A stretch of 64,000 bases of DNA from Amorphochlora amoebiformis (GCA_054601695.1 BAAHQB010000022.1:558001-622000); one strand, 5' to 3'. Shown: positions 27,995 to 38,829, numbered from the stretch's first letter. A program made the numbers and translations. Notes: generated by a model not told the origin, from the sequence alone.

Positions 27995-28043
<49 letters not shown>

Positions 28044-28119
28044 GTACACATGTATATACGTATATTTACATATCAAAACAAGAATACATACATATATTTA
28101 CGTAATTTCCCCTTATTAC

Positions 28120-28149
28120 CTCCATTACAGCAAGCCCCTTCTTATAGTC
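28120..28149 (-). CDS. Gene A exon
   Basis: Acceptor atttcttag, donor GGAG|gtaata; DYKKGLAVME, phase 0-0; the only open frame. Confidence 0.75.
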
Positions 28150-28246
28150 CTAAGAAATTACGATAAGGATATTAGGCTTTAAACTCAGTGCAGTATGTTA
28201 GGAATTAGCATTAAATTAGGTATTAAGATGAGGGTTAGGGGGTTAC

Positions 28247-28306
28247 TTTTTGTTTGATACACTGATCCAGCAGAGTTTTCGTAATGTCATACAAGCTTTT
28301 GAAGCC
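28247..28306 (-). CDS. Gene A exon
   Basis: Acceptor taattctag, donor AAAAA|gtaacc; GFKSLYDITKTLLDQCIKQK, phase 0-0, amphipathic helix. Confidence 0.8.
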
Positions 28307-28432
28307 CTAGAATTAGGGTTAGGCTTGGGTTAGGGTTAGGGTTAGGGTTAGGGTTAGGGTTAAGGTAAGGGCTAGGGTGGGTTGGGTTAGGGCTAGGGTT
28401 AGGGTTGGGGTTAGATGTTGAGTTTGAATTAC

Positions 28433-28479
28433 AGATTCCGTTAGGCATTGAATCGAGTTGGAGCCTTTCTTATTATCAC
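28433..28479 (-). CDS. Gene A exon
   Basis: Acceptor acccaaag, donor TCT|gtaatt; G-DNKKGSNSIQCLTES; both phases join. Confidence 0.78.
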
Positions 28480-28638
28480 CTTTGGGTTGTGTTTAGGGTT
28501 AGGGTTAGAGAGCTAGGGTTAGCGTTATGTTTGGTCAGTGTTAGGGTTAGGGTTAGGGTTAGTCTGTGTTAGAGCTAGGTTAGGGTTGGTCAGTGTTAGG
28601 GTTAGGTTAGGGTGTGGGTTAGGGGAAGAGTTGGATAC

Positions 28639-28672
28639 CTCCACTGATCATAGTACAGAAGATATCTCTACC
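28639..28672 (-). CDS. Gene A exon
   Basis: Acceptor ccaaaacag, donor GGAG|gtatcc; GRDIFCTMISG plus 1 nt. Telomere-like arrays flank it. Confidence 0.75.
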
Positions 28673-28707
28673 CTGTTTTGGGTGGGGTTAGCGACAACGT
28701 TAGGGTT

Positions 28708-28747
<40 letters not shown>

Positions 28748-29005
28748 CATAAATATACATACATACACATATATACACACACAACACACACACACACACA
28801 CACATGTGTATATATATGTGTATATATATATAATAAGGGTTAGAAATAGCTTAAGGTTAGGTTTAGGTTGAGGTGATTAGGATTACGAACAGGAGGGTTA
28901 GGGTTAAGGTATAGGGGAAAGATAAGGTTAGGGTCAGGAAAGTCAAGCATGGAGTTAAGGTTAGAGTTAGGGTTATGGCTAGGGTTAGGGTTGAGGTTTG
29001 GAGAC

Positions 29006-29059
29006 CTGTTCTGTTTCTAAGGCCTTCCGGATTGCTTTTAGTTCATCCTTCTCGAGTTC
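29006..29059 (-). CDS. Gene A exon: charged helix
   Basis: Acceptor ttttttgcaag, donor CAG|gtctcc; ELEKDELKAIRKALETEQ, phase 0-0. A strongly helical, charged segment opening the C-terminal helical region. Confidence 0.8.
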
Positions 29060-29321
29060 CTTGCAAAAAAAGGTTTGTAGAGAATGGTTGGATTATCATG
29101 TATAAAGGAATGATATTTTGATTGTCAAGATAAAGCATGTAAAATATGTACTACATATGTGTATATTTACGTTAGTGTTGTGCATAGTCATGTATATGTA
29201 TGTATATATTTTATTATGTTTACATGTAATGATGCGTGTTTTAATGCACACACAAAAACACATACACTCACACATTCATACCCACACACACACACACACA
29301 CAAAAATTTTAATGTACATTA

Positions 29322-29355
<34 letters not shown>

Positions 29356-29510
29356 CGTATATCTCGATATATATGTATATATACATAGATACACCTAGTA
29401 CATTATGTATAATAGTTGTCTATGTTGTATAGTACATAAATACGTATATATATATATATATATGAAATTTATTTAAGACCTACAGGGTAACATGTTACCA
29501 TGGCTATTAC

Positions 29511-29578
29511 AGACTCAAATGACATATTCGCACACACTTTGTACACGTGTACATGTCCAAGTAACACGTTACTAACGG
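29511..29578 (-). CDS. Gene A exon
   Basis: Acceptor gatatcgtag, donor TCT|gtaata; VSNVLLGHVHVYKVCANMSF then ES, ending phase 0. Confidence 0.7.
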
Positions 29579-29784
29579 CTACGATATCGTAAAAGATCCA
29601 TGAACATAGTCAATATACACACGTACGCATATATATGTATATATATATATATATATATATACATATATATACTAGATATAATATTAGTTTTTAGGTGCAT
29701 ATTATACCATATATCCCATATTACATACGTATTTTATTTACAAGAGAAAGAGAGAGAGAGGTTTGATTAACAGTTCTCACATAC

Positions 29785-29801
29785 CCTTCCGCTCAACACA
29801 G
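29785..29801 (-). CDS. Gene A candidate 17-nt microexon
   Basis: Acceptor gaatcgtag, donor GAAGG|gtatgt; CVERK between 1-nt overhangs; exit phase joins the next exon (G+CC = Ala). Confidence 0.4.
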
Positions 29802-30172
29802 CTACGATTCCTTAGGTTTTGAGTAATAGTTAGCGTTAGAAATAGTTACAGTTGTATAAACTTAACGGGCACTCGGTTTGTGATTAAGGTTATGGTTTCA
29901 GGGTTTCGTGCGATTAGGATAAACTGAGGTTTTTGCGATTAGGTTATGAGAGACATACTGTCGGGTTTGGATTGTCGCTATCATTCATGCTCAAACCATT
30001 TCATTGCGGTCATAGAGAATTCAAAAATACAAGAATTTCAATTATATAGGATTCTTATTTTTAGACTATGATTAGGACTTAGAAATCAGAAGTGATTAAC
30101 AGAAAGAGCATACAGTTCTTATCAGCACTATTTAAGTTTAGGATTAGAGCCATCATCAGTAGGGTGACTGAC

Positions 30173-30295
30173 TCGTCATCAGGCTTAGGATTAGAGTTCT
30201 ATCGTTCAATACAAGCGTGATTTTGTCCGGAGACGGGATAGGTACAGACGCCAGGGCGCTTAGGTTTGTTACCCGCTCGGACGTCAGCTCGTGCG
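30173..30295 (-). CDS. Gene A exon, donor uncertain
   Basis: Acceptor agctctag; HELTSERVTNLSALASVPIP then SPDKITL, with a possible donor at 30212 (gtattg), or continuing VLNDRTLILSLMT to a donor at 30172 (gtcagt). Confidence 0.6.
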
Positions 30296-30362
30296 CTAGA
30301 GCTAGGATTAGGGTAAGAGTTAGGGTTAGGGTTAGGGTTAGGGTTAGGGTTAGGGTTAGTAC

Positions 30363-30402
30363 CCTTCTTCCATTTTGGCCATGAGAGCTCTCTCCGAATG
30401 GC
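30363..30402 (-). CDS. Gene A exon
   Basis: Acceptor tatatag, donor AAGG|gtacta; AIRRELSWPKWKK plus 1 nt, joining the next exon as Ala. Confidence 0.6.
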
Positions 30403-30449
30403 CTATATATATATATATTTATATATATTATATGTGTGCGTTCAGTTAC

Positions 30450-30482
30450 CTCTAATGAGAACTCCCAACGTAAGCATTTTCC
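30450..30482 (-). CDS. Gene A exon
   Basis: Acceptor ggctcag, donor GAG|gtaact; GKCLRWEFSLE, phase 0-0, joins the next exon. An alternative frame (KMLTLGVLIR) is also open. Confidence 0.6.
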
Positions 30483-30486
30483 CTGA

Positions 30487-30765
30487 GCCTCCCCTAACCC
30501 TAATTTAACCCTAACCCTAACCCTAACCCGATCGCAAGCCTCAGTCTAATGTAAGCCAAAGTCTAACCCAAGGTAGTTCCAACCCCTACAGTCACCCTAA
30601 CCCTAACCCTAACCCTAACCCTAACCCTAACCCTAACCTTAACCCTAACCCTAATCCTTACCCTAACCTAATCCATACACTCACCCTAACCCTAACCCTA
30701 ACCCTAACCCTAACCCTAAGCCTAACCCTAATCGTAACCCTAACCTAACCCTAAGTGAAGCTTGA
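30487..30765 (-). repeat. CCCTAA array
   Basis: C-strand telomere-like repeats, largely perfect at 30595-30650 and 30682-30720, in an intron of gene A. TTAGGG (opposite strand) lies only 130 bp away at 30310-30360. Confidence 0.95.
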
Positions 30766-30802
30766 GTCTAACGGAAGGCAATATAGGGTAAGTATTATAT
30801 GC

Positions 30803-30890
30803 CTGGAGCTATGAGTTTGGCGAAGGTCGTCCGTCGTAAAATCCCGTGGGCTGATTTCTCGTATTCTGCCCATATCTTGCTGTCAAGTTC
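30803..30890 (-). CDS. Gene A exon, possible GC donor
   Basis: Acceptor atatatccag; 29 codons, [20 protein letters not shown] then TTFAKLIAP. The exon has no internal GT; the likely donor is CCAG|gcatat. KIWAEYE..A.G.I resembles the Cav C-terminal EF-hand region, but neighbours do not support a channel here. Confidence 0.65.
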
Positions 30891-30908
30891 CTGGATATAT
30901 GTCATATA

Positions 30909-30970
<62 letters not shown>

Positions 30971-31020
30971 CAGATATACATGAATATATATATATATATG
31001 TATTATATATTATATATATT

Positions 31021-31062
<42 letters not shown>

Positions 31063-31080
31063 CATGTATAGATATAAACG

Positions 31081-31120
<40 letters not shown>

Positions 31121-31128
31121 CATACAAC

Positions 31129-31202
31129 CTTGGGGTTTGGTGGTCTAGTTCCGGGTCCATTCCACACAGCCGTTGTCCAGTGCCTAGGGGCACAAAAGGT
31201 GC
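31129..31202 (-). CDS. Gene A candidate exon with upstream degenerate copies
   Basis: Acceptor tatatgtag, donor CAAG|gttgta; 24 codons, [20 protein letters not shown] and PNPK in the frame that joins the next exon. A second frame is open. Degenerate copies of its acceptor side follow at 31.26-31.32, 31.38-31.45 and 31.50-31.55 kb. Confidence 0.5.
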
Positions 31203-31327
31203 CTACATATAACAATTTAATATACATAAGATATCTGCGAATTTTAATATAGATCACATTGTCCAGTTGTTTAGAGCGCTCAAAGTGCTTACGTAGTCAC
31301 ACTTAGCGCGTACATACATATATGGAC

Positions 31328-31369
<42 letters not shown>

Positions 31370-31563
31370 TCATAGCACAACAGCTGTTTTAAGCCTACAT
31401 TGGAGAACAAGAAGTGCCCATGTAGTCCCAATTAGCATATCCATGCACATATGAATTTAATATGCATACATACATACCTGTATAGATTTAAAGACATATA
31501 CACTCCAGTTCTCAAGAGCACAAAAAGTCACAATTACCACATATGGATAACATACATCAACAT

Positions 31564-31608
<45 letters not shown>

Positions 31609-31705
31609 GTGTATATATATGTATATATATATATATATATAAATGTATTTGTGTATATATACATATATACGTGTATATAAAATGTAAATGTATACATAGA
31701 TGTAA

Positions 31706-31760
<55 letters not shown>

Positions 31761-31946
31761 AATGTCTTATATATATATACGTGTTATATATATAAATATA
31801 TATTGTACATAATATATATGTATATATATATATATGTATACATATATATATATATATATATATACATGTACATCCTTGTAAACATATACAAATAAATAGA
31901 TATATATATACACACACACATATATATATATATATATATTGTTAAC

Positions 31947-32082
31947 GTATCAATGCCTTGGGGGCAGCGGAATAGTGCAAGCCACCCTGTTTTTACATCA
32001 TTGCACCATTTGGAAACAGATGACTTATGAGTGGGGGTATCCACTTGCGCAGCACAAGAGCTTCGGCGTACCCGTGTCGCTA
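31947..32082 (-). CDS. Gene A candidate exon
   Basis: Acceptor atgtatgcag, donor gttaac; 44 codons open in one frame, including QVDTPTHKSSVSKW and GWLALFRCPQGID, 2 nt over. The LFRC-x-x-G string resembles a Cav domain IV pore loop, but given the DENN context I treat that as coincidence. Confidence 0.55.
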
Positions 32083-32134
32083 CTGCATACATTAATCGGT
32101 ACTATCCGGCATTACCGGGGATTCACTAAAACAC

Positions 32135-32200
32135 GATCTCTAGCGATCTCCAGCGATCTCCAGTGGGTCTCCGGGGATTTCGGGCTATTCCACACGATTC
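32135..32200 (-). CDS. Gene A candidate exon
   Basis: Acceptor caacgccag, donor GATC|gtgttt; IVWNSPKSPETHWRSLEIAR then D in the phase-consistent frame. Its 3' half contains three imperfect 11-bp repeats (tccagcgatct type). Confidence 0.5.
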
Positions 32201-32226
32201 CTGGCGTTGTGCCAACAATATATATA

Positions 32227-32263
<37 letters not shown>

Positions 32264-32307
32264 ATACATAATATATACATATAGATACACCAAAACACAT
32301 ACGTGAC

Positions 32308-32348
32308 CTGCTCCTTCAAGCGATGTGGGTGCCGCATATGACATTTTC
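32308..32348 (-). CDS. Gene A candidate exon
   Basis: Acceptor aagaatag, donor GCAG|gtcacg; KMSYAAPTSLEGA (phase-consistent) or KCHMRHPHRLKEQ. Confidence 0.5.
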
Positions 32349-32379
32349 CTATTCTTTGGAGGCGCAATCCTTACCGTCT

Positions 32380-32800
32380 ACAGGTAGGGTTAGGGTTAGG
32401 GCTTGGGCTAAGGTTAGGGTTAGGGTTAGGGTTAGGGTATGGGTTAGGGTTAGGGAAAAGGCTAGGGATACGGTTAGGGTTATGGTAAGGGCTAGGATAA
32501 ATAAACGCTTTGCATTAGGCTCGGGGTTGAGATTTGGGTTAGTGTTAGGGCTCCACGTTTTGTGTTGATGTTAGGGTTTATGTGTTGGTTAAGAGTTCGC
32601 TTTGAATTGATTAAGAAGCTTTTTGGAGAGTTGGGAAAAGAGAGTTAGGGTTGAGGTTTCTAGGTTCGACTCGTGTTACGGATCAGGGTTTGGTTAGGGT
32701 TAGGGTTAGGGTTAGGGTTAGGGTTAGGGTTAGGGTTAGGGTTAGGTTAGGGTTAGGATTATATTAGGGTTAGAGCTAAGGTCAGGATTAGGGTTAAGAT
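32380..32800 (+). repeat. TTAGGG arrays with unique island
   Basis: Arrays at 32385-32480 and 32694-32790; the island 32500-32690 shows no clear exon. Confidence 0.9.
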
Positions 32801-32803
32801 TAC

Positions 32804-32835
32804 CTTTGTTTCGTTGAATCTACCTGATTCTTGAG
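32804..32835 (-). CDS. Gene A candidate exon
   Basis: Acceptor cgtattatag, donor gtaatc; LKNQVDSTKQ plus 2 nt, which joins the next candidate (AG+G = Arg). A second frame is open. Confidence 0.45.
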
Positions 32836-32919
32836 CTATAATACGTCTGTTTATGTGTTTTTATTTACAATTATACACGAATGTGTACAGGTATATTCGT
32901 ATTGCTCATGTACACGTAT

Positions 32920-32951
<32 letters not shown>

Positions 32952-33285
32952 TATATACATATATAATATAATATATAATGTACATAAAATATATATATAT
33001 ACATACATTATATATATTATAGATATATAGTTTCAATAGCAGTACAAAGAGAAGAGTGAATGCTAATGCGAGCGAGAGGTAGAGAAGGAGAGCAAGAGGT
33101 AGAGAGTATGAAAGAGATATTTTGACTCGAAGATCTTTTGGTGATTTCAATTAAAAGTTAAGCACAGTCCAAAGTTTTGAGAGCTTGGCGTTAAGAACTC
33201 CAGATATTTGGTGAATTTCGGGAGATTTTGGGAGATTTAGGGAGATTTTGGGAGATTTTATGAGAATTGAGGGTGTAAGGGTTAC

Positions 33286-33304
33286 CTCGAATCCGTATGC
33301 ATTC
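33286..33304 (-). CDS. Gene A candidate microexon
   Basis: Acceptor gagatcttag, donor gtaacc; 19 nt, ECIRIR or NAYGFE depending on frame. Splice signals are good; the frame is not settled. Confidence 0.35.
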
Positions 33305-33339
33305 CTAAGATCTCGTGGTAGGAATCCTAATCATTATTC

Positions 33340-33400
<61 letters not shown>

Positions 33401-33444
33401 TATGCACAAGTATATAATTTCATACAAGTACATTATAAAAATGT

Positions 33445-33569
<125 letters not shown>

Positions 33570-33908
33570 CATACATACACATGTATAACTATATACAGCG
33601 CCAGTTAGATCGAGACTGTGACAAACTTGAAGACATAATGACGAAAGCTCAAACCAGAGGGAGACAGTGAAACTCGAGACAATCTCAGAGAGAAACTGTG
33701 ACAGGGAACAACTGAGAGCGGAAGAGAGAGAGCGAGGGAATTATAGGTAAGTCGGCGGGCCGAGAGAGCTTAGAGAGAGCTTAGAGAGAGCTTATAGAGA
33801 GCTTAGAGAGAGGTGAGGGAGAAAGAGAGGAAAGGGGAGAAGAGAGAGAGAGAGAGAGAGAGAATGTTAATGTTGGTTGATGTTGGTGGAAGTAGTGATG
33901 TGTGTGAC

Positions 33909-33972
33909 CGGATCGGCCTCGTCTTCTAAGAACACTTCGAATGCGCGGCTGAAGGCAAACTCTTCGTAGAAA
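33909..33972 (-). CDS. Gene A exon: dDENN end
   Basis: Acceptor acccctag, donor gtcaca; FYEEFAFSRAFEVFLEDEAD then P, phase exact after AC+T. It matches the final dDENN helix 'F...F..t..F..Fl'. Confidence 0.88.
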
Positions 33973-34083
33973 CTAGGGGTGTGATTCAATGTATATATGT
34001 ATGTATATATATATAAATATATATAATATATAAATAAATATATATATATGTATTATGTTTGTATATGTACTATATATACATAT

Positions 34084-34137
<54 letters not shown>

Positions 34138-34184
34138 ACATATGCGCGTATATATTCATGAAGACAATACTCAAATATATATTA

Positions 34185-34217
<33 letters not shown>

Positions 34218-34240
34218 TATACATATAAATATAAATATAT

Positions 34241-34289
<49 letters not shown>

Positions 34290-34308
34290 TTGTAGATATG
34301 TTATGTAC

Positions 34309-34382
34309 GTCTGGTCAGCAGGAGTAGTATGTCTCGACTTAGCCCGTAGCTCAACAAACCCTTGTGCGTTGAAGAAAGGAAC
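34309..34382 (-). CDS. Gene A exon: dDENN
   Basis: Acceptor tatatag, donor gtacat; VPFFNAQGFVELRAKSRHTT then PADQ plus 2 nt, the dDENN 'F-N-x-x-x-F-[LV]' segment. Degenerate acceptor-side copies lie upstream at about 34.43-34.47 and 34.57-34.63 kb. Confidence 0.85.
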
Positions 34383-34504
34383 CTATATATATATATTATA
34401 TACGTATTACATAATAAGTATATATAGGACGTAGCTCAATAAACACTTGTTGACAAAAGGAACATTGTATATAATAAATGTATATATGTATGTATGTATA
34501 TATG

Positions 34505-34535
<31 letters not shown>

Positions 34536-34736
34536 GTATATATATATACATATTATAGGCATGTTATATCTGGTAATATTTAGCACGTATGTCGACAAAC
34601 CCTTGTGCGTTAAAGAAAGTGGAATATATAATTATATATATATATATATATTTTATATATATATATTATATATGTATATGTATACATTATACTTATAAAC
34701 ACATAGGTGTATATATGTATATATCATGCACATAAA

Positions 34737-34871
<135 letters not shown>

Positions 34872-34878
34872 CGCTTAC

Positions 34879-34933
34879 CTTGTCGACAAAATAGACAAAT
34901 TTGCGAAACCCATTCACTATCTCACCTAGGCAT
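34879..34933 (-). CDS. Gene A exon: dDENN helix
   Basis: Acceptor tatggatacag, donor GACAAG|gtaagc. [18 protein letters not shown] matches the dDENN 'hh-x-G-[YF]-R-x-[FY]' helix. Phase exact on both sides. Confidence 0.9.
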
Positions 34934-34996
34934 CTGTATCCATATATATATTTACATACATATGTATATACATATATATATTTATATATACATATA

Positions 34997-35044
<48 letters not shown>

Positions 35045-35054
35045 GTGTGTGTAC

Positions 35055-35109
<55 letters not shown>

Positions 35110-35265
35110 ATATTTATACTAAGCGATACACAGTACATAATGTGTATGTGTATAATACACTTACGTATGTAAACACATGTATACACACAAATGTGAAGGT
35201 GTTTATATATGCGTTTATATGTAAATATATATTATACATACATACATAATATATATATATATATG

Positions 35266-35310
<45 letters not shown>

Positions 35311-35348
35311 CATTTATATATATATATATATACATATATATTATATAT

Positions 35349-35402
<54 letters not shown>

Positions 35403-35648
35403 ACATATATACACACATCTATATATATATACATATATATATGCATTTATGATATATCCATCCAATTTGATTACCATCGTCACTCGAAATACAATACGAA
35501 ACAATCCAATAAAAGAAAAATAACATATACAACAATACACTCACACACACACACACATACACATGCACACAAAAAATACATGCAAATTAACACGATATAT
35601 CTTCTCACATACATACATACATCCCAATAGCAGCACACATCCACTCAC

Positions 35649-35914
35649 TTATAAACACTCCTGTAAACTCTCTCATCAAAGCTCGCCAACAGCCCCGTTC
35701 CCTTCCCCCCCCCCGCATCGTCCCCGCCCGCTTTATTCTTCGCAAACTTCAGACCTTGGGTGGGGGTGCGCGCAGACGCCCCGGGGGTAGTTTTGGCGCG
35801 AGATGGTTTCGATTTTGACGGTTTCGATATTTTGGATAGATTGGGGGGAGGGTTGAATGCGGGTGGGGTGGAGGGGTTATGGTCTTGGTAGCAGAGGTCT
35901 TCGAGCATGACAAG
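35649..35914 (-). CDS. Gene A longest exon: low-complexity insert in dDENN
   Basis: Acceptor acccccctag and perfect donor TATAA|gtgagt; 88 codons. It begins [15 protein letters not shown], continues with a Lys/Ser/Pro/Gly-rich insert ([20 protein letters not shown]) and ends [14 protein letters not shown], the start of the last dDENN helices. A run of 10 G residues in the coding strand encodes GGG. The insert is much more GC-rich than its surroundings. Confidence 0.88.
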
Positions 35915-35957
35915 CTAGGGGGGTATGTGCCATGGATTTGGTTGGGATATGTGCGTG

Positions 35958-35999
<42 letters not shown>

Positions 36000-36056
36000 G
36001 TATATGTTTGTGTGTATGCATGATGTCCGTATGGAATATATATATATATATATATA

Positions 36057-36108
<52 letters not shown>

Positions 36109-36158
36109 TATATATATATATATTTATACATATATATATATATTATATGATATAAAAC

Positions 36159-36173
36159 CTCATGAACAAAAGT
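36159..36173 (-). CDS. Gene A 15-nt microexon
   Basis: Acceptor gtgcacgtag, donor GAG|gtttta; TFVHE, phase 0-0, giving a continuous helix [20 protein letters not shown] across three exons. Confidence 0.6.
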
Positions 36174-36180
36174 CTACGTG

Positions 36181-36230
<50 letters not shown>

Positions 36231-36233
<3 letters not shown>

Positions 36234-36261
36234 TTATCACAGGTGTAACGCACCTGTGATA
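36231..36261. repeat. Perfect inverted repeat across a donor site
   Basis: atcacaggtg-taacg-cacctgtgat at about 36236-36260; the right arm contains the CACAG|GTG donor of the 36254-36292 exon in the minus strand. It could form a hairpin that hides the splice site. Confidence 0.8.
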
Positions 36262-36292
36262 CGGCTTGACGAAGGTTGGCCTCTAGAAGGCC
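36254..36292 (-). CDS. Gene A exon: dDENN helix
   Basis: Acceptor tatatag, donor CACAG|gtgcgt; [13 protein letters not shown], phase 0-0. The donor lies inside a perfect 10-bp inverted repeat. Confidence 0.75.
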
Positions 36293-36369
36293 CTATATAC
36301 ATATAAATACATAAAATACACTTAAAATATATATTTACACATATATAGACATATATTTATACGCAGACA

Positions 36370-36918
36370 GAGATAGGAGACTCGAAGCATTTAGCATGTG
36401 TGAGAGGGAAACATAGAGATAGAAAGCTAATAGGGAGAGAGAGAGAGAGCACTTTCAAACACAGAGAATTAAAGAGAGAGAGGGAGAGATTGAGAACATA
36501 TATAGTGAGAGGACATATAGAAAGAAAAAATATATGATAGAGAGAGAACCCATAGAGAGAGAGAGTGATAAATAGAAGAGCACAAGAGAAAGAACACATA
36601 AAGAGAGAACACCCATAGAGAGAAACACAGAGAGAGAGAAACACAGAAAGAGAGAAACACAGAAAGAGAGAAACACACACAGAGAGAGAGAGAGAGAGAA
36701 TATAGACTAAGAGAAAAAAATTGAGAGGGGAAATTTAGAGAAAAGAGATAGAATAGAGAGAGAGAGAGAGAATTAAGAGAGCGAATACAGAGCGAGAGAG
36801 AAAGAGTTGAGAACAAATTAAAAAGAGTTAGAATACAGAGAAAGTGAGAGAGGGAGATAAAACAAATAAAAAGAACACAGAGATAGAGAGAGAGAGAGAT
36901 AAAAAACAAACAAAAAGA

Positions 36919-36968
<50 letters not shown>

Positions 36969-37160
36969 GAAAAACATATATATATATATATATATATACA
37001 GAGAGAGAGAGAGAGAGGAAAAAAAAAAAAAAAGGAACGCAGAGAGAGATCGATAGAGAAAGAGAGAGAAAAACAAAACAAAAAAGAACACACAGAAGAG
37101 ATATCGATAGAGAAAGTTAGAGAAAAACAAACAAAAAAAGAACAAAGAGAGATATCTCGA
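36370..37160. repeat. GA-rich polypurine tract (intron of gene A)
   Basis: GAGAGA/AAACACAGAGAG sequence filling the intron between the dDENN exons ending 37200 and starting 36292. Confidence 0.95.
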
Positions 37161-37199
37161 TACAGACCACGAATCACACATCCAGATTATTATCCCAAC

Positions 37200-37268
37200 C
37201 TTTGGTCTAGAGGGCAACGAAGGAAGAGGCTGAGCGGACACGAGCTCTTTCGTATCCAAGTCCACGAT
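37200..37268 (-). CDS. Gene A exon: dDENN strand
   Basis: Acceptor gtttggattag, donor AAAG|gttggg; IVDLDTKELVSAQPLPSLPS then RPK, phase 0-0. Diagnostic 'VDLD...LPxLP' of DENN. Confidence 0.92.
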
Positions 37269-37304
37269 CTAATCCAAACCCGAAATATACAAACAAATAT
37301 GAAC

Positions 37305-37333
37305 AAATATGAACATCGTTTGAACATCGAAAT
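37305..37333 (-). CDS. Gene A short exon: dDENN strand
   Basis: Acceptor tgaaatctcag, donor gttcat; FDVQTMFIF ending phase 0. Joined to the next exon it gives MFIFIVDLDTKEL, the dDENN 'hhhVDLD' strand. Confidence 0.8.
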
Positions 37334-37429
37334 CTGAGATTTCAGCATTAGAGGTATGGGTAGAATTTTTGTCGGGGAAAAAAAAAAAAAACCTAATTTG
37401 GAAAAATCTAAGATTTTTAGAAGGTTAAC

Positions 37430-37450
37430 GGTGGGGGATCTGTGCATGTT
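37430..37450 (-). CDS. Gene A short exon
   Basis: Acceptor ccctaccag, donor gttaac; E-HAQIPH, 21 nt, phases exact. An alternative longer frame exists but disagrees with the DENN frame. Confidence 0.6.
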
Positions 37451-37468
37451 CTGGTAGGGGGAAGTTAC

Positions 37469-37494
37469 CAGTGTGTTTGTGAGGGCGGTCGGGT
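37469..37494 (-). CDS. Gene A short exon: cDENN end
   Basis: Acceptor ggcctcatag, donor gtaact; R-PDRPHKHT with exact phases. Loop between cDENN and dDENN. Confidence 0.7.
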
Positions 37495-37517
37495 CTATGA
37501 GGCCAATATGATGCGAC

Positions 37518-37539
37518 CGAGTGCCCAGAATGTAAGGAC
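37518..37539 (-). CDS. Gene A short exon: cDENN
   Basis: Acceptor cctgaaaag, donor gtcgca; completes MPCPYILGT, the cDENN 'P-x-P-[FY]-[LI]-[LI]-G' motif. It is 22 nt long; homology selects the frame. Confidence 0.85.
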
Positions 37540-37679
37540 CTTTTCAGGTGTATGTTTGCAAATATATATATTCATGTATCATCTACATAAATAAATAATA
37601 AAACATATATTTAATATATACATATAACATGTATATAACATGTAGATATCAAATGTATCTATCTGCCAATATGTAATAT

Positions 37680-38090
37680 TACACGGTATGATTAGAATTA
37701 GACTTAAGATTGGGTTAGAGTTTGAGCTTATGATTAGAAAGGTAGGGTTAGAGTTAAGATTAGGCGTTAGGATTAGACTTAAATTAGGGATTTTGAGTGA
37801 GTTATTAGGATTAGAGTTACGGTACGATTAGAGGTTAGATTTAGAGTGAAAAAAAGTTAGAATTAAAGCAGTGTTTATAAATATAGTGAAGTTTAGGGTT
37901 ATAGCTAATGTTAGGATTACAGCTAGGGTTAGGATTATACTTCAGTTGTAGGGGTTAGCTAGCGGGATAGGATTAGATTTGAGTTAGAGTTCGTGATTGG
38001 GATTCGATTTAAGTTAGGGATTGGGATTCGATTTAAGTTAGGGGTTAAGCGTTGATTAGAAGGATTAGAGGGAAGGTTGGTTAGAGTTTG
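37680..38090 (+). repeat. Highly degenerate TTAGG-like array
   Basis: Weak ttaggatta/gattagagtt repeats between two cDENN exons; no exon seen. Confidence 0.8.
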
Positions 38091-38098
38091 GGTAGTAC

Positions 38099-38154
38099 AA
38101 GGCATTTCTATGGCATCGAGCATACACTCTGCTAGGGTCGGGATATACGTGTAC
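38099..38154 (-). CDS. Gene A exon: cDENN core
   Basis: Acceptor atatatcag, donor gtacta; [19 protein letters not shown]. This is the cDENN 'Y-I-P-x-L-x-x-x-L-L-D-x-x-x-x-P' motif. A degenerate copy lies upstream at about 38.52-38.59 kb. Confidence 0.93.
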
Positions 38155-38204
<50 letters not shown>

Positions 38205-38292
38205 TCTATATATATGTATGTATACATGCATTCATATATAGATATATATGTATTATGTGTATGTATATATGCACCTATCAACTCCACACACA

Positions 38293-38341
<49 letters not shown>

Positions 38342-38470
38342 TATTCAGATATACATGTATTATTTGTATGTATTTATGCACATATCCACACATACGTATA
38401 TATATATATGTGTGTGAGTTGATATATCTATATATATATGTATATGTATTTATATATCTATATGTACATA

Positions 38471-38524
<54 letters not shown>

Positions 38525-38529
<5 letters not shown>

Positions 38530-38590
38530 CGGCATTAAGAATGGAATTTCTGTTAGGGTTGGGATAAACGTGCATCTGGTATAACGATAC
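38525..38590 (-). repeat. Degenerate copy of cDENN exon
   Basis: 'ctgttagggttgggataaacgtgcatctgg' matches 'ctgctagggtcgggatatacgtgtacctga' of the 38099-38154 exon, lying upstream of it and flanked by (TA)n. Confidence 0.75.
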
Positions 38591-38662
38591 TAAATATATT
38601 CGCATACAACACACAGACTTATATATATATATATATATATGTATGTATACATATATACATAT

Positions 38663-38716
<54 letters not shown>

Positions 38717-38726
38717 TGCATCTTAC

Positions 38727-38809
38727 CACCACTGGAAGGGGTAGATAAGCTGCAGCAGGCTCTGAGCTGTGGTCGTCACTCGATTTAGTGAGTTCGAATG
38801 AATTAAAAT
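38727..38809 (-). CDS. Gene A exon: cDENN core
   Basis: Acceptor tttgattag, donor gtaaga. [11 protein letters not shown] and [11 protein letters not shown]: the cDENN 'R-I-x-x-x-S-x-x-L' strand (Arg from the previous exon) and 'L-L-Y-P-F-x-W' motif. The 2-nt overhang joins the next exon as Trp. Confidence 0.95.
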
Positions 38810-38829
38810 CTAATCAAAGTGATTCATAG

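Larger units (their letters stand above)
28310..29000 (+). repeat. TTAGGG-like arrays threaded between exons
   Basis: Arrays at 28313-28410, 28493-28630 and 28850-29000 fill introns between phase-matched exons. Confidence 0.9.

Noticed and set aside
30803-30890. Cav channel C-terminal EF-hand (KIWAEYE..A.G.I)
   Set aside because: Short resemblance; the exon chain before and after belongs to the DENN gene and no S6 is found upstream.
31947-33134. Cav domain IV S5-pore (hydrophobic frame at 33046-33134 and LFRC..G at 31.96 kb)
   Set aside because: The 'S5' frame is a CT-rich tract open in all three frames, and the region directly follows dDENN, so a channel reading is unlikely.
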